A stretch of 64,000 nt of DNA from Orychophragmus violaceus (Eukaryota > Streptophyta > Magnoliopsida > Brassicales > Brassicaceae). Below the pieces are notes generated by a model. The model did not search any database. It had not been told where the DNA came from and was given only the letters and a program-made list of their open reading frames with translations. The DNA is taken from positions 310,001-374,000 of the forward strand of contig CM058234.1 of NCBI GenBank assembly GCA_030180135.1. The letters are read 5' to 3'. Within the stretch, counting starts at the first letter, position 1. The number at the start of each line of letters is the position of its first letter. A program made the translations under genes and the position numbers. This document shows positions 35,162 to 46,315 of this stretch, piece after piece.

Positions 35162-37661
35162 CAAATGTGTGACCACATAGAACATGTTCCTTGATTTCTT
35201 CATTCTTTAAATCTTTAGAATCTTTAGATCAAAATATTTTATGCACTTGATGTAAAACAGTTTTTTTTGGATTGAATACAATTTTCATTCATTAAAAAAT
35301 AAATAAAAAGAGTATTATTCAAGAAAAGAGAGAGTAAAAGAGGAGTAACTTTCATCAGTTGTATAAAGTATGATATTTTCATGTTGGCCCGCACGCGCAC
35401 GGCACATGGGTTTGCATAGCCTTTAGAGTTTTTCTCTCAAGTTGTATGCAGAATGTTTTGACTAATGGTCCTCCGACCTTATCCTGTTCATATAGTATTT
35501 GCTTCTTCTTTTTTGTCACTAAAAAAACATTTAACCTTGAAGCAAATCTAAATATGCACCCACCCTTTTCCTAAACCAATATGTTTTAGGGCTTTACGAC
35601 TCATGTTATCTTCGGTCCCTGCCAGGGGCCAAAACAAGTTAAATTATGTATGTTTCTAAGAATAAAAATTGTTAAGCTGGACAAGATATTTATGTGTTAC
35701 TTTGATGGCAGTCTTCTTTAGTTTTGATCTACGTTAAGTCATAAGAATATGTATCCAACAGTTACTAAATTGATAGCGCCGGTAAAACTAAATTGTCAAA
35801 GCAAATTTGATGCACATTTTATTGTTGAACGTACTGTGGACTGATTTACACATTTACAAACCCGAACAGTCTAACCTCCGGACAATATCCATCCACGATA
35901 AATTCGAACATAAATCTAGAACAAAAATTATGTTTACATCCTTATTTGAAATCACATTACAAGTATATTTACGAAAATAAAGATTCAAGAGTGGTGACAT
36001 GTATAATCCAAACGAGTTGTATTATGTATATGTTATTAAGGAATATTATCACATATCGGAATTGGAAATTGGAAGGAATCTCACTTAATATATAAGGCAT
36101 ATGGATCACTGTACTTATTATCAATTGATTTTAGGTTGGAAGCTCATATAATTTAATATATGCATGGATCTCTAGCGCCATGCACGTACGATATTCTCTG
36201 TATGCTTATACTTTAAATGAGCTTAAAGAACCTTCTAATCATTTTGAGCCGTTAATGACCTTGAAAGTTCTTAGAAAGATCTTGTATATTTCATTCAGTT
36301 TTCGAGAATAACATTTTATTATTATATAGTTCTATACAATAATTGTAATAGTGTTGAAAATGGAGGAAAGTGGATATAAAAGCGAGAAAAAGAGAACATA
36401 ATTGCAATGTTATTTAAAGTAGAAACAAGACACGAGAAAATGTGAAGGCATCAAAGGTCGTTAGCAAGGAATGGCCATTTAAAAATACTCTTCACGACAA
36501 AAATGTTAGTAGGTTTCTGATGTGTAAAATGGTCTTAAAGACATTTTCTGAAAAAGACCCCCAAAATAAAGCTATATTTGACGGGGTTTTTATTTATTTA
36601 TTTTTATCTTTTTCTGAGTAAACAAATTATTTCTATTTTTTAAAACAAAATATTTTGCTTTTAAAAAGAAAGAAGAGAAATAAAAATCGAAGGGCCTCCA
36701 GATTGGGACAGTCTTTCTCTTAGCATTTAAGCAAGAACAAAAAAACTTTAAGAGACCACCACCTTGGAGTCCAAAAGCAATGCCTTGGTAGATTTTATGG
36801 TTCGTTTCTGTTTATTTAGTTATATGGATTTTTCAGTTTCGTTTAAATTGGATTGGTCCATGCATTTTATTTTTCCCTATCTATATCTTTTTTCCTCATT
36901 CATTTTGGTTTTAAATACTTTTAACATATAATATTACCGAATGTAGATAATATACTACAACAAACTTTAGCCTTTTATCTCCATTTCTAGTTTTCTAAAA
37001 TGGAAAGTTAGATAGTATTTAAAGAAATGTTCCAAGAGAATATCAATGTGCAACAAGTTTATGATAGTAACACTTTCAACTTAAATAGAATGATGTGTTA
37101 CAGAAGACATTTGTCAATAAGTTTCTACACATTTGATCATCTATGGTGTATATCTAAACTTCTCCATGGAAAATCATAATAATAATACAGTTCAAAAAAA
37201 ATAAAAATATTGTTTTTTCGTATTTTTTGTTTCTCTTCTTGTAACTGCTAATTTGTAATTCTGGTTGGAAATATATCTTAATATTTGGAAAAGAAAAGCA
37301 ATATATTGAAAATCATAAAGTAAATTACGGTCAAAGACTTGCTCAAAGTATGTCTCCACGATATTTACTAGAACTCACATCTAACAAGTGGGTTCAAAAG
37401 CTCAAAGAGCTATTAGACAAAACAAAAATATGTTCAACTCTAATGGAAACCAACACAAAAATGTCGTAAAAGCATTTATCACTTTTTAAATCATTTTTTT
37501 CCTAACTAGAAAGACATATAAATGGTAGTATAACTTTACATGAAAATTCAAATGAAGAAGAAACACCCCAAAAAACATTTAGAAAAGAGAGAATAATAAT
37601 AATACTCGTTAGCAATAAAATAAAATAAAGAGTATGCAATAATTCATAGTAGTAGCTTGTC
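35162..37661. other. Long AT-rich intergenic region before ATL5
   Basis: About 2.5 kb with no ORF above chance, no RNA gene and no repeat that I can identify. The distal end is the ATL5 promoter. Confidence 0.5.
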
Positions 37662-37669
37662 TATAAATA
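37662..37669 (+). promoter_or_regulatory. TATA box of ATL5
   Basis: TATAAATA lies 108 bases before the ATG. A CTTCTTCTTC pyrimidine tract sits in the likely 5' UTR. Confidence 0.6.
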
Positions 37670-37776
37670 AAGACATTCCAAACCCTACAGAATCAAGTAC
37701 ATTGCAAACTTCTCACTATCTTCTTCTTCTTCGTTTCAAATCTTCTGTGCTCATTTACTTATTTATCTGTTGAACA

Positions 37777-38565
37777 ATGGGCATCGTCGATGACAGTAGC
37801 AAGACACTATGGGGAAGCATGACCCTTGGATCATCTTCACATTCCTCTCTTAACGGCAAAATCATACTCGCTTCCGTGATCATCCTCTTCGTCGCCGTAA
37901 TCTTCATCCTCTGTTTCCACAGCTACGCTAGATGGTTATTCCGGCGTCAAAACCGCCGTATTCGCCGCCGTATCAGTGCTCATCTAAGATCCTTATCCGC
38001 CGCTCGAGACTCCACCCAATCCTCCTCCCTCTCTCCTCTCGATCCGACGGTGCTCGAAAAGATCCCGATTTTCGTCTATTCCGTTAAAACCCACAAATCT
38101 CCGCCGGGGGAGTGCTCCGTTTGTTTGTCGGAGTTTGAAGAAGAAGACGAAGGACGTGTCCTTCCCAAATGTGGCCACTTGTTCCACGTTGACTGTATAA
38201 ACACGTGGTTCCGGTCGAGATCAAGCTGTCCGCTTTGTAGAGCTCCGGTTCAACCTGAGCAGTCGGTTACCGAATCCGGTTTGAGGAACTCAGAACCAGA
38301 TTCTCCCGTATTTCCATCGGTTAAGCCAATTGAGGATACCGAAGCCGGAAGTTCGTCTTCATCGGACGAATCCGATTCCTCGACGCCGTCTTCGTCTTCT
38401 GGTTCGCCGTTGAGGTTCCCCACTGAAGTTTGCGAGAGGGAACCGATTGATTTAGTCGGTATAGTTGTGGAGGTTCCCAGGGAATTTGATGCTTCTAATT
38501 CGGGTCTACCCGGAGACAACGGATCGAACAAACGGGTTTTATTGACGAGGCTATGGAGTATGTGA
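37777..38565 (+). CDS. ATL5: RING-H2 E3 ubiquitin ligase, ATL family (ATL5)
   Basis: Intronless 262-codon gene, typical of the ATL family. One membrane segment (IILASVIILFVAVIFILCFH, residues ~29-48) is followed by a basic stretch (RRQNRRIRRR) and the RING-H2 finger at ~113-154 with spacing C-x2-C-x15-C-x-H-x2-H-x2-C-x10-C-x2-C, all eight ligands present. The C-terminal third is Ser-rich and low-complexity. ATL proteins are membrane-anchored E3 ligases acting with E2 enzymes of the UBC4/5 type. Identity rests on length, the MGIVDDSSKTLWGSM start and position between ABCC14 and PRP3. Confidence 0.92.
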   Translation: MGIVDDSSKTLWGSMTLGSSSHSSLNGKIILASVIILFVAVIFILCFHSYARWLFRRQNRRIRRRISAHLRSLSAARDSTQSSSLSPLDPTVLEKIPIFVYSVKTHKSPPGECSVCLSEFEEEDEGRVLPKCGHLFHVDCINTWFRSRSSCPLCRAPVQPEQSVTESGLRNSEPDSPVFPSVKPIEDTEAGSSSSSDESDSSTPSSSSGSPLRFPTEVCEREPIDLVGIVVEVPREFDASNSGLPGDNGSNKRVLLTRLWSM

Positions 38566-38634
38566 AGACACATGGCGTTTTGACTATCCACGCGGCAATC
38601 AGTACCAGATCTTGGGACCCGTTCTTTTAACAAA

Positions 38635-38886
38635 GGTTTTGAATGGTAACTGCGGTTAGGACGAATTAGTCCGCAAGCGGTTAAGACCGCTTTTTCACCA
38701 TTCACAATTTTTGATTAAGTCCGTTGCGGACATAAAATAATCAAAGTAGTCTGTTGCGGACCAAATGCGGACCATTTTTACAGAGAAATAAAATCAGTCT
38801 GCAGTGAACTGTGTCTGTCCCAAAAATAAAATGTTTTAGTCGATAATTAGTTTTCTCCGTCATGACCGCAGTTATCATTCCAAACC
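38635..38886. mobile_element. Small inverted-repeat element (hAT-type MITE candidate)
   Basis: Terminal inverted repeats GGTTTTGAATGGTAACTGCGG at the left and GGTTTGGAATGATAACTGCGG from the right (19 of 21 match) bound a 252-bp segment with internal TCCGTTGCGGAC repeats. It sits ~70 bases after the ATL5 stop, so it may fall in the 3' UTR. The target duplication is unclear. Confidence 0.7.
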
Positions 38887-39283
38887 AAAGAGAAGACATT
38901 TGAAGAAATGAACGGAAGTGTGATAACAAAGTAACTGAGGTTTTGAAAAGAAAAGGAAAAGTAACGGAGCTACTCGGTCAATGTATATACGAGACGGTGT
39001 CGTTCACGTAGAGAAGCAATCCCTAAGCAAGAAGCTCTCTATCACCAATACGATTCTCTTTGTTCTTTTGTAATCTCTTAAATTGTTGGTTACGTAAATC
39101 AACACAATAATAGAGCTTGTGCCTCTCAAGGTGTTGACACCTCAGCTCCCTTAAGAATTTTGGTGTTGACACATCAATAAATGAAAAAACTGTGATGACC
39201 AATCAAATTAAAACAATCCTCCACATCATTCTGTTTCTCTCAACCTAGGCCATCCGGTTTAATGGGTCAGATCAACGTTATAA

Positions 39284-40386
39284 TGGCCAGATCGGAGCGG
39301 CGGCGATAATGGAGCATCCTCGACGGAAGCTCGTACATGAAACTAGCTCAGAAACTCCACGAGATGGATCCGTTACAGAAACCTAAACAAAATCGTTACG
39401 CTCTCCGTACATCTCCTCAATGGCTTGGTCCTCACATCGAAGTGATCCGTTACGCGACGAAATCGATCGAGCGTGAGATCAACTCTGTCAACGACAACCC
39501 GTTGATTGACGTTTCAAGAAACAAGGCGATTCACGGCGGAAACTTCCAGGGAACAGCGATTGGAGTTTCGATGGACAACACTCGTCTCACGATCGCAGCG
39601 ATCGATTGGAGTTTCTACAACGGTATTCTTTCGAATCTAACAGCGTTGAGGAATCCAAGGTTAGATTACGGCTTCAAAGGAGCAGAGATCGCGATGGCTT
39701 CGTACTGTTCAGAGCTTCAGTACCTAACGAATCCAGACTATCCAGTGACTAGCCATGTTCAATCAGCAGAGCAACATAACCAAGACGTCAACTCTCTTGG
39801 ACTAATCTCATCTCGCAAAACAGCAGAAGCTGTCGAAATTCTCAAGATCATGTCGACGACGTTCCTTGTCGCCATTTGCCAAGCTGTGGATCTAAGACAT
39901 TTGGAAGAGAATCTGAAACAAACTGTGAAGAACACAGTCTCACAAGTCGCTAAGAAAATTCTAACTACTGGAGTCAATGGTGAGCTTCACCCATCTCGTT
40001 TCTGCGAGAAAGATTTACTCGAAGTCATAGACGGTAAACAAGTCTACATATACGCAGACGATCCTTGTAGCGCAACGTACCCATTGATCCAAAAGCTGAG
40101 ACAGGTTATCGTCGACCATGCTTTGATCAACAGCGAGAGCGAGAAGAACGCATTAACTCTGATATTCCATAAGATTGGAGCTTTCGAGGAGGAGCTAAAG
40201 GATGTGCTTCCGAAAGAAGTGGAGGCAACTAGAGCGGCGTACGATAACAGAACATCTGGTATCAAGAACCGGATCAAGGAATGTAGGTCGTATCCTTTGT
40301 ATAGATTCGTGAGGGAAGAGCTTGGAACAGAGCTTTTGACCGGAAAGAAAGTGACGTCGCCGGGAGAAGAGTTCGACAACATTTGA
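39284..40386 (+). pseudogene. Phenylalanine ammonia-lyase fragment (exon 2 part)
   Basis: Strong match to the C-terminal half of plant PAL, starting at GQI.AAAIMEH (39284), then a 2-base deletion near 39313, then the open frame SSYMKLAQKLHEMDPLQKPK through VTSPGEEFD. The part encoding the N-terminal half and the MIO-forming Ala-Ser-Gly is absent. A deletion near 39605-39625 removes about a dozen residues (the KLMFAQFSEL region after AAI). The copy stops just before the last ~28 residues of PAL. It resembles PAL1/2/4 rather than PAL3. Though 349 codons stay open, it cannot be an active lyase. Confidence 0.9.
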
Positions 40387-40440
40387 ATCACTATCTATAA
40401 AATTTATGTAGCCTAAATATGATGGAATGCTTATAAACAG

Positions 40441-40569
40441 GATGCAGCAGTAATTTCTACACCTGAGCGAACTAATGCACCTAAGGATGAATCTGGTAAG
40501 TCAGGAGTCAGCAACGGCGTTGCACAACAGAATGATCCGTCTGTTGATACTGAGTCTACAAAGAAGCAA
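40441..40569 (+). pseudogene. Captured exon of unknown host gene
   Basis: A 43-codon open segment (starts DAAVISTPERTNAPKDESGK) is bounded by an ACAG acceptor and a GTATG donor, as in a phase-0 internal exon. It is hydrophilic and probably disordered. I do not recognise the gene. It lies between the PAL and CSK fragments inside the Helitron. Confidence 0.45.
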
Positions 40570-40591
40570 GTATGATGGTTTAATCACATAC

Positions 40592-40793
40592 TATTCAGTT
40601 GTTGTGATTTTGCATTAGCTGAACCAGGTAAAGCATAAGCTTCCTCAGGTGAAAGAAAGTGGTTCAAACCATGCGATTTTTCCTTCTTTTCCTCCTCAGC
40701 TTCTACTGGTAATTCAGCAACCAAGAAACCAACAACGAATGGATATTTCACCATTGGAAATACTGCTGCTCTATGTTTATTCACAACTTCAAC
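40592..40793 (-). pseudogene. Captured exon of chloroplast sensor kinase (CSK-like)
   Basis: On the minus strand a 202-base exon with an AG acceptor and GTATG donor encodes KHRAAVFPMVKYPFVVGFLV, then AELPVEAEEE and FLSPEEAYALPGSANAKS. As I recall, this matches the region after the GAF-like part of Arabidopsis CSK (At1g67840), the bacterial-type kinase coupling plastoquinone redox state to chloroplast transcription. Only this exon is present, so no kinase is encoded. It is antisense to the PAL fragment. Confidence 0.7.
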
Positions 40794-41285
40794 CTATCAT
40801 TACAAAAACGATAAGTAAGCGATATTATAAAATCCTCGTCAAGCAGTAAACTTTAATTATACACTTATGTCTATGCTCGTCCCGCTAAGTTTTGTGGATT
40901 GGTAAATTTTTTTATTAGAAAAGTAAATTAACAATTTTTAAATATAAAATAATTTTTATATTATTTTTATAAATATTATAATTTTATATATTAAATTTAT
41001 GTAAATGATCTCATACTGTATCGCTCGACATTACAGTATCTCGATGAAAAATTATGCCCGTCGCAGACTGGGCCAATTGGATGCGGGCCGACCCGTTTGA
41101 CATCGGAATGATGTTTATTTGTATTGGATATCATATGGCGACAATTTCATCATCCTTTCCTTTTAGACTCTCCAAACAAAATCTAAACTTTTAACATGAA
41201 TATTAAAAATAATAATCTAAAATTATAAATAACTAAAAAATATATATATAAAATCATCCGCAGCGTAGCGCGGGTTTCGACCTAG

Positions 41286-42199
41286 TGGTAATCAAATAAC
41301 TTAGACTAATCGACTATTCGATGAAACCATTTCAACGAGATTTATCTTATTTCTGTAATTTAAAAAAAAAAAAGATCTTATTCATTATGTGCCGCATTTT
41401 ATGCATTAATTGGTTGTTGTATCCATTTGTAAACCTTTATTCACAACTTGTGAATACCGTTGATGTTATTTGAAGCCTACAATACGTCGTTTGAGACACA
41501 TCTTTAAAAGAGAACAAACTCAAAACGTGCACTACATTAACCTTGGAATAATAGTTGACCAACTAATTAGTTGTGCACCATCTTGAACTTGTCTGCAATA
41601 TAAGAAGAATACCGATTCTATGATGCATATGCAAGGGACATAAAATGTTATATACATGGGCTAGACTTGGTTGCACGACTAAAATAGTACTGATTCATGG
41701 TGTTCTTGTGATTTTCGGAACTATAATATATATACTAATTAGTTAATTGTATCGTGCAATCAATCAATCTATGGTTAATGACTCTAGAGCATTACACTCG
41801 TAAACTATTGTTTATTGGATCTATAAAGAGAGATAATTAAATCGTTGTTTATGCATTCACTAGACTCACATCCACACAATTTCCACAAAGTTCCAAATGA
41901 TCTCTACCAAAGTAACTTTTATCATCAGGACAAAATATTTCTTATTAATATTAATTTTCTTATATATTTATATATAAGCAGCCGCATAAAACAAACAAAG
42001 ATGTTCCTCTTACAATTTTATTAAATAAAATTGAAACATACATAACCAAAAATATAAATTGCATTTGTTGCAACGAATCAAATGAAATCAACACAAAGAA
42101 ACAAAAGAACATTTTCAAGCGAAAAGTTTTCAAATAATAAATTGATTAACGCGGCCTCATAATGCAGGCAAGATCATCGCCATATTCATGTGATCATCA
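41286..42199. other. Intergenic DNA and PRP3 3' flank
   Basis: AT-rich; no ORF worth calling. The right end should hold the PRP3 3' UTR. Confidence 0.5.
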
Positions 42200-43367
42200 T
42201 CAGTATTTGGGAGTGGTGGGAGCAGCCTTGTGACCGGTGAAGTAGAATGGCCCGACGCTAAAGGTCTTCAAGTTCTTGTCGGAGTGGTAACGGTATCCGT
42301 ACATCGACAATGGAACTCCGGTTAGACCCTTGTTGACATTGGTCGGGTTATTGCAAGTCTCGACCGGAGATGTGTAGAGCTTGACACGACAGTGAAGTAG
42401 GTTCTTGATGTCGGTCAACTTTACGTGGAAGTATCCCTTAGAGTCAGTTGGGTCGCTGTAGATCACAACATCCTTGCTCTTTCCGTATGACCCTGGCTCG
42501 GAACACACAATCTTGGCCTTTGCTCCTACATAAATTTAATTAACCGAGTTTTTTTATTAGTATTTTGTTGTTATCATAGATATTTAATTAGGGAGACTTA
42601 AGTATGTATTTTATACCTTGAATTGGGTAGGTTTCGTAACCGTTTTTGCAAAGGATGATGCCATCAACGGCTTTAAGTATTTCTGGAACGTATGGCTTGG
42701 CGGGTGGAGTGTAAGTTGGTTTTGGGACATATGGAGGAGAAGAATAGCTTGGAGACTTTTTGTAGACCGGAGGAGAGTAAGTTGGCTTGTAAACCGGTGG
42801 ATAGTAAACCGGAGGTGGAAGGGTTGGTTTGTATGCTGGTGGAGTGTAAACCGGATGTGGATGAGTTGGTTTGGTGTAGACTGGAGGGGAAAGAGTTGGC
42901 TTGTAAACTGGTGGAGTGTAGACCGGAGGAGGGATAGTAGGTTTAGTGTAGACGGGAGGGGAGGGGGTGTGCTTGTAAACTGGGGGTGGGAGGGTGGGTT
43001 TGTATGTGGGTGGTGTGTAAACCGGAGGTGGGAGAGTTGGTTTGTAAGCCGGTGGAGTGTAAACCGGAGGTGGGTGAGTTGGCTTGTGAACCGGTGGTGT
43101 GTAAACCGGAGGAGGGAGAGTTGGTTTGTAAGCCGGTGGAGTGTAAACCGGAGATGGCTGGGTTGGTTTGTGGACCGGTGGAGTGTAAACCGGAGGTGGG
43201 AGTGTAGGCTTGTGGACTGGTGGGGTGTAAACCGGAGGTGGAAGTGTGGGCTTGTAAACCGGTGAATGGTGAACCGGAGGAGATGAGGGAGAGTAATAAT
43301 CAGCGGTGGCTATGCTGGCCAAAGAAAGGAGGAGGCAAATGGCCAAAGAGGCGCGTGTTATCGCCAT
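42200..43367 (-). CDS. PRP3: Proline-rich cell-wall protein PRP3
   Basis: Two minus-strand exons, 42617-43367 and 42200-42525, total 1077 bases (358 codons). A signal peptide (SLAICLLLSLASIATA) is followed by ~190 residues of tandem PPVYTPPVHKPTLP-type repeats, about sixteen units, with variants such as YTKPT and YKHTP. The C-terminal ~135 residues form a Cys-containing Pollen-Ole-e-1-like domain (IILCKNGYETYPIQ, KIVCSEPGSYGKS, LLHCRVKLYTSPVETCNNPT). This two-part architecture is that of the PRP1/PRP3 group. PRP3 is a structural wall protein known in root hairs; the repeat tyrosines allow cross-linking. It is longer than the ~313 residues I recall for A. thaliana, consistent with repeat-number change. 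Confidence 0.93.
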
Positions 43368-43457
43368 TACAAAGAATGTGGCCTGTCTTTTGCCTTATGT
43401 GGGCTTGTTTTCTTTGTGTTTCAAATGGGATGAGGAAAATGATTTCATCAAATGGGG

Positions 43458-43464
43458 TTTTATA
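43458..43464 (-). promoter_or_regulatory. TATA box of PRP3
   Basis: TATAAAA on the minus strand, ~91 bases before the ATG. Confidence 0.6.
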
Positions 43465-43544
43465 AGAAAATGCTAATGAGTAATGGAGAATTTAAAATGT
43501 TATCATCAAAAGTGAATAATCGAAAATCATGTTTGGCATTCATA

Positions 43545-43561
43545 ATAGTGTGATGCACGAT
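43545..43561. promoter_or_regulatory. Root-hair element (RHE) candidate
   Basis: ATAGTGTGATGCACGAT fits the published consensus WHHDTGNNN(N)KCACGWH at every constrained position (four-base spacer form), ~180 bases before the PRP3 start. RHEs drive root-hair-specific genes and are bound by RSL4-type bHLH proteins, matching the known expression of PRP3. Function here is inferred. Confidence 0.6.
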
Positions 43562-43567
43562 CAAAGA

Positions 43568-44803
43568 CATGCTCCCCATTCACAACCATATACACGGCGA
43601 CCAAAGGCCTAGGAGAATTGAAAGGACGTTCGTTGGGCTCGGAGATTTTGATAAGCCCATTATCTAATACGATTAAGGAATGTATAAAGCCCATTCGTTT
43701 CTAATTTTTCTTAACCAAAATAACCAAAACCGAATTGAAAACAGAAGATATTCGAACTAACTGAAATATGATTTTTACACCTAAAATATTAGTTTATTTA
43801 AATTTAAAGTAACTAAATAATCAAAATTAATCGAATATTACTACGAAAACCAAATTATTTGAAATAACCAAATATGTTTTTAACTGAAATAAATGAAGGT
43901 ATCCGATTTATATATGAATTACCTTAATTATCCGAATATTTATCCAAATTACTAGAACTTTTACCAAAATTATCAGCATTTTTACCCAAATTACCATAAA
44001 TTATATGAAAGAACTCGAACCGAACCACCCGATTTATTTTAAGGTATTAGTCGGTTTTCAAATTTACTATCCGAATCGAACCGAAAACCGAAAGAACTAA
44101 ATCAGTCTTAAATCAAATTTTCTAAATACAAGAATAAAACCTTTAAACCCGAAAAACTCAAACCGAACCGAATAATTGAACGCCACCAAGACTAAACATG
44201 ACACTTATCTAGTTTTGGTTTAAATCATTTATATGTAGTTATTTATCAAACGATATAAGGGCCCCATACATCAATGACCCAATAATGTCAACCCAAAACA
44301 CCGTAAACCGGAAACCCTAATAATATAAGAGAAAAGGACTATATATTTGTGGTTGCCTCGAATTTCAACCTCAACACATAGCAGCGATTCAGTCACGAGT
44401 GTATCAAGAAGACGGTAGATATTCCTGTTCTGAAGTTCTTCACTTGAACAACCTTTAGCGTTTTCTTCAGACACTCATGCCTGATTTATAATTACGGCTC
44501 ATAGTTTGATTTATAATTGTTTATGAAATTGAGAAAAGAAAATAGAGATTGAAAGGGCCTTCATAATCCCAGCTAAGTTAATGATTCGGTACTTATCTGA
44601 TTCATGGGAGGCCTAAACCAAAGTTGCAAGTTTGGCTGATAATACCTTCTTCATTTTTTTTAATCTCAGAAGGTGTTTTATTAGTAACTTCGCATACAAG
44701 TTTTCTCTCACTAATCTCAATTTTTGACATTTTTACAGTTTTACTATGTAGTAACTACATCCGATATTTACTAAATATGTTTGATGTGTTAGTATCTTCT
44801 GTT
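43568..44803. other. Intergenic DNA with CCGAACCGA-type repeats
   Basis: Bases ~43700-44180 carry degenerate AACCGAA and ATTACC repeats, the same dispersed type as at 13.8-14.4 kb. Bases 44270-44560 have slightly coding-like composition on the minus strand (67-codon ORF) without a motif. Nothing here is callable as a gene. Confidence 0.45.
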
Positions 44804-44979
44804 TGTTATGAATAATTAGTAGATGCCCATTATAAGGCTATTACTTGTAATCTGGGTTTTACTTGGTCTCCAAGTTCTTCTAGGTTTTACTTATTTCCAA
44901 GTTCTTGTACTCCTATATAAAGGAGCATTCATTCATTGGAATAAACATCACCAATTCTTTTATTTCTCTTCTATTCACA
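44804..44979 (+). repeat. Probable left LTR of the outer Copia element
   Basis: Starts about TGTTATGAATAATTAG and ends TATTCACA, just before ACACGTTATCAGCACGATAG, the primer-binding-type sequence that follows the LTR in a group of Arabidopsis Copia elements. A TATATAAAGG box lies at ~44914. The left border is uncertain. Confidence 0.5.
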
Positions 44980-46315
44980 ACACGTTATCAGCACGATAGT
45001 CTCTCTCTTCCTATTTTTCTTACACCGAAAATGTGAGATTTAATTTATGTTTAGTTTATATCTTATTCTGGGATGATAAGTGATGTCTTCTCTGAATATC
45101 GTTATGATAGGCTATGCCTTCACGATTATGATCTCCGATCTTATTCATAATAGAGATGAATGTCAATACTTATCTAGAATAACAATGTATTGATATTTGT
45201 CATGATTTAATCCTATGTTTGAATCATGTTTATTATCAATTCATGATTCATCCTAATGGGATTATATTTATATTATGCTATATTGTCTATTAAAATAAAA
45301 AGATTTTATTTGCATCGAATTTTTAAAATTTTAATTTTTTTTTTTTGATTCAATAAGATGAATAAGTTTCTATTTCTAAAATATTTAACATATTTTATAG
45401 TACCTTAGCTTTATACGAATTTCCATATAAATTTTATAGTACCTAGCTTTCAAGTTTCCATATTTTTTTTAGCAAAATATGAACCATATTTTCGTACAAG
45501 TTTTAATTGTACAAACCATAGCTTTCAAGTACCATAACTGTACAAGTTTCTTTACGGTACCATATATATATTTTTTTATATAAGATTTTTTTTTTAAAGA
45601 TACACTTTCCATAAGTATATTATAAATATACTTTATACATAGTTTATACTCTAGATTTTATGAAATTTGATATATTTTCTTAATATTTCAGTAAACTATG
45701 TCGAAACTTACGAGCCTTGAATTAAGGAAAATATTTAAGTAAATATATTCCCTTTTGTTTTAATTGTTTCCAAAATTTTAGATTCTGATTTAAGGAAAAT
45801 ATTTAAGTTTCTAATTTTAATTATCAATATATTCCCTTTTATTTTAAGGAAAATATGTAAGTTTTTATTTTTTCTTTTTGCTAACTTGCATATCAACTCC
45901 AAACAAATATCTCGTAGCATGTGTAGTTATAAGTTTAAAGTTCATGATCATATTGTTTTGCCATCAAATTTCATGAGGTTTTGGATATTGGTGACTTGAC
46001 GTAAAATATCCACATGTTCTTTGGAACATTAATGCGAAGGAAATATATGATCACCAGAATGTGATATAGTCATAAACTCATCTTGATTGGTTAATATAAG
46101 ATTATAAGACTTTAAGTCTGTGAATAAGTACTCATATAGAGATGTTATAGAAGTCATGCTCTATCTTTCATGCAAATATTATTGTTCTGGAGACACAATA
46201 TCATGAAAAGTGTTTGAGACGTACTACGAGTTTATATTTATCTTTTTGAAAAAGAAAAGTACCACAGTAATGACAATACCTGAGGAGTAGCTATATAAGT
46301 AGTTGTAGACGTATA

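Larger units (their letters stand above)
39099..41285 (+). mobile_element. Non-autonomous Helitron carrying captured host gene pieces
   Basis: The 3' end is diagnostic: a GC hairpin (41258-41274, CCGCAGC / GCGCGGG) about seven bases before the terminal CTAG at 41282-41285, followed by T. The 5' end is probably TC at 39099-39100, preceded by A, which fits insertion between A and T; it could lie up to ~45 bp further right. The subterminal TTGGTGTTGACACATCAATAA is typical of Arabidopsis-type Helitrons. There is no Rep/helicase. Inside are a PAL fragment, an unknown exon, and an antisense CSK exon. Two of these keep splice sites, so capture was at DNA level. Confidence 0.8.

Noticed and set aside
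38250..38705. 151-codon minus-strand ORF overlapping ATL5
   Set aside because: Antisense to the Ser-rich tail of ATL5 and the adjacent inverted-repeat element; no motif.
42618..43265. 215-codon plus-strand ORF opposite PRP3, rich in Trp/Arg/Val
   Set aside because: It is the antisense shadow of the PPVYTPP repeat; length comes from repeat-driven lack of stops, and the sense gene has signal peptide, splice sites and TATA box.
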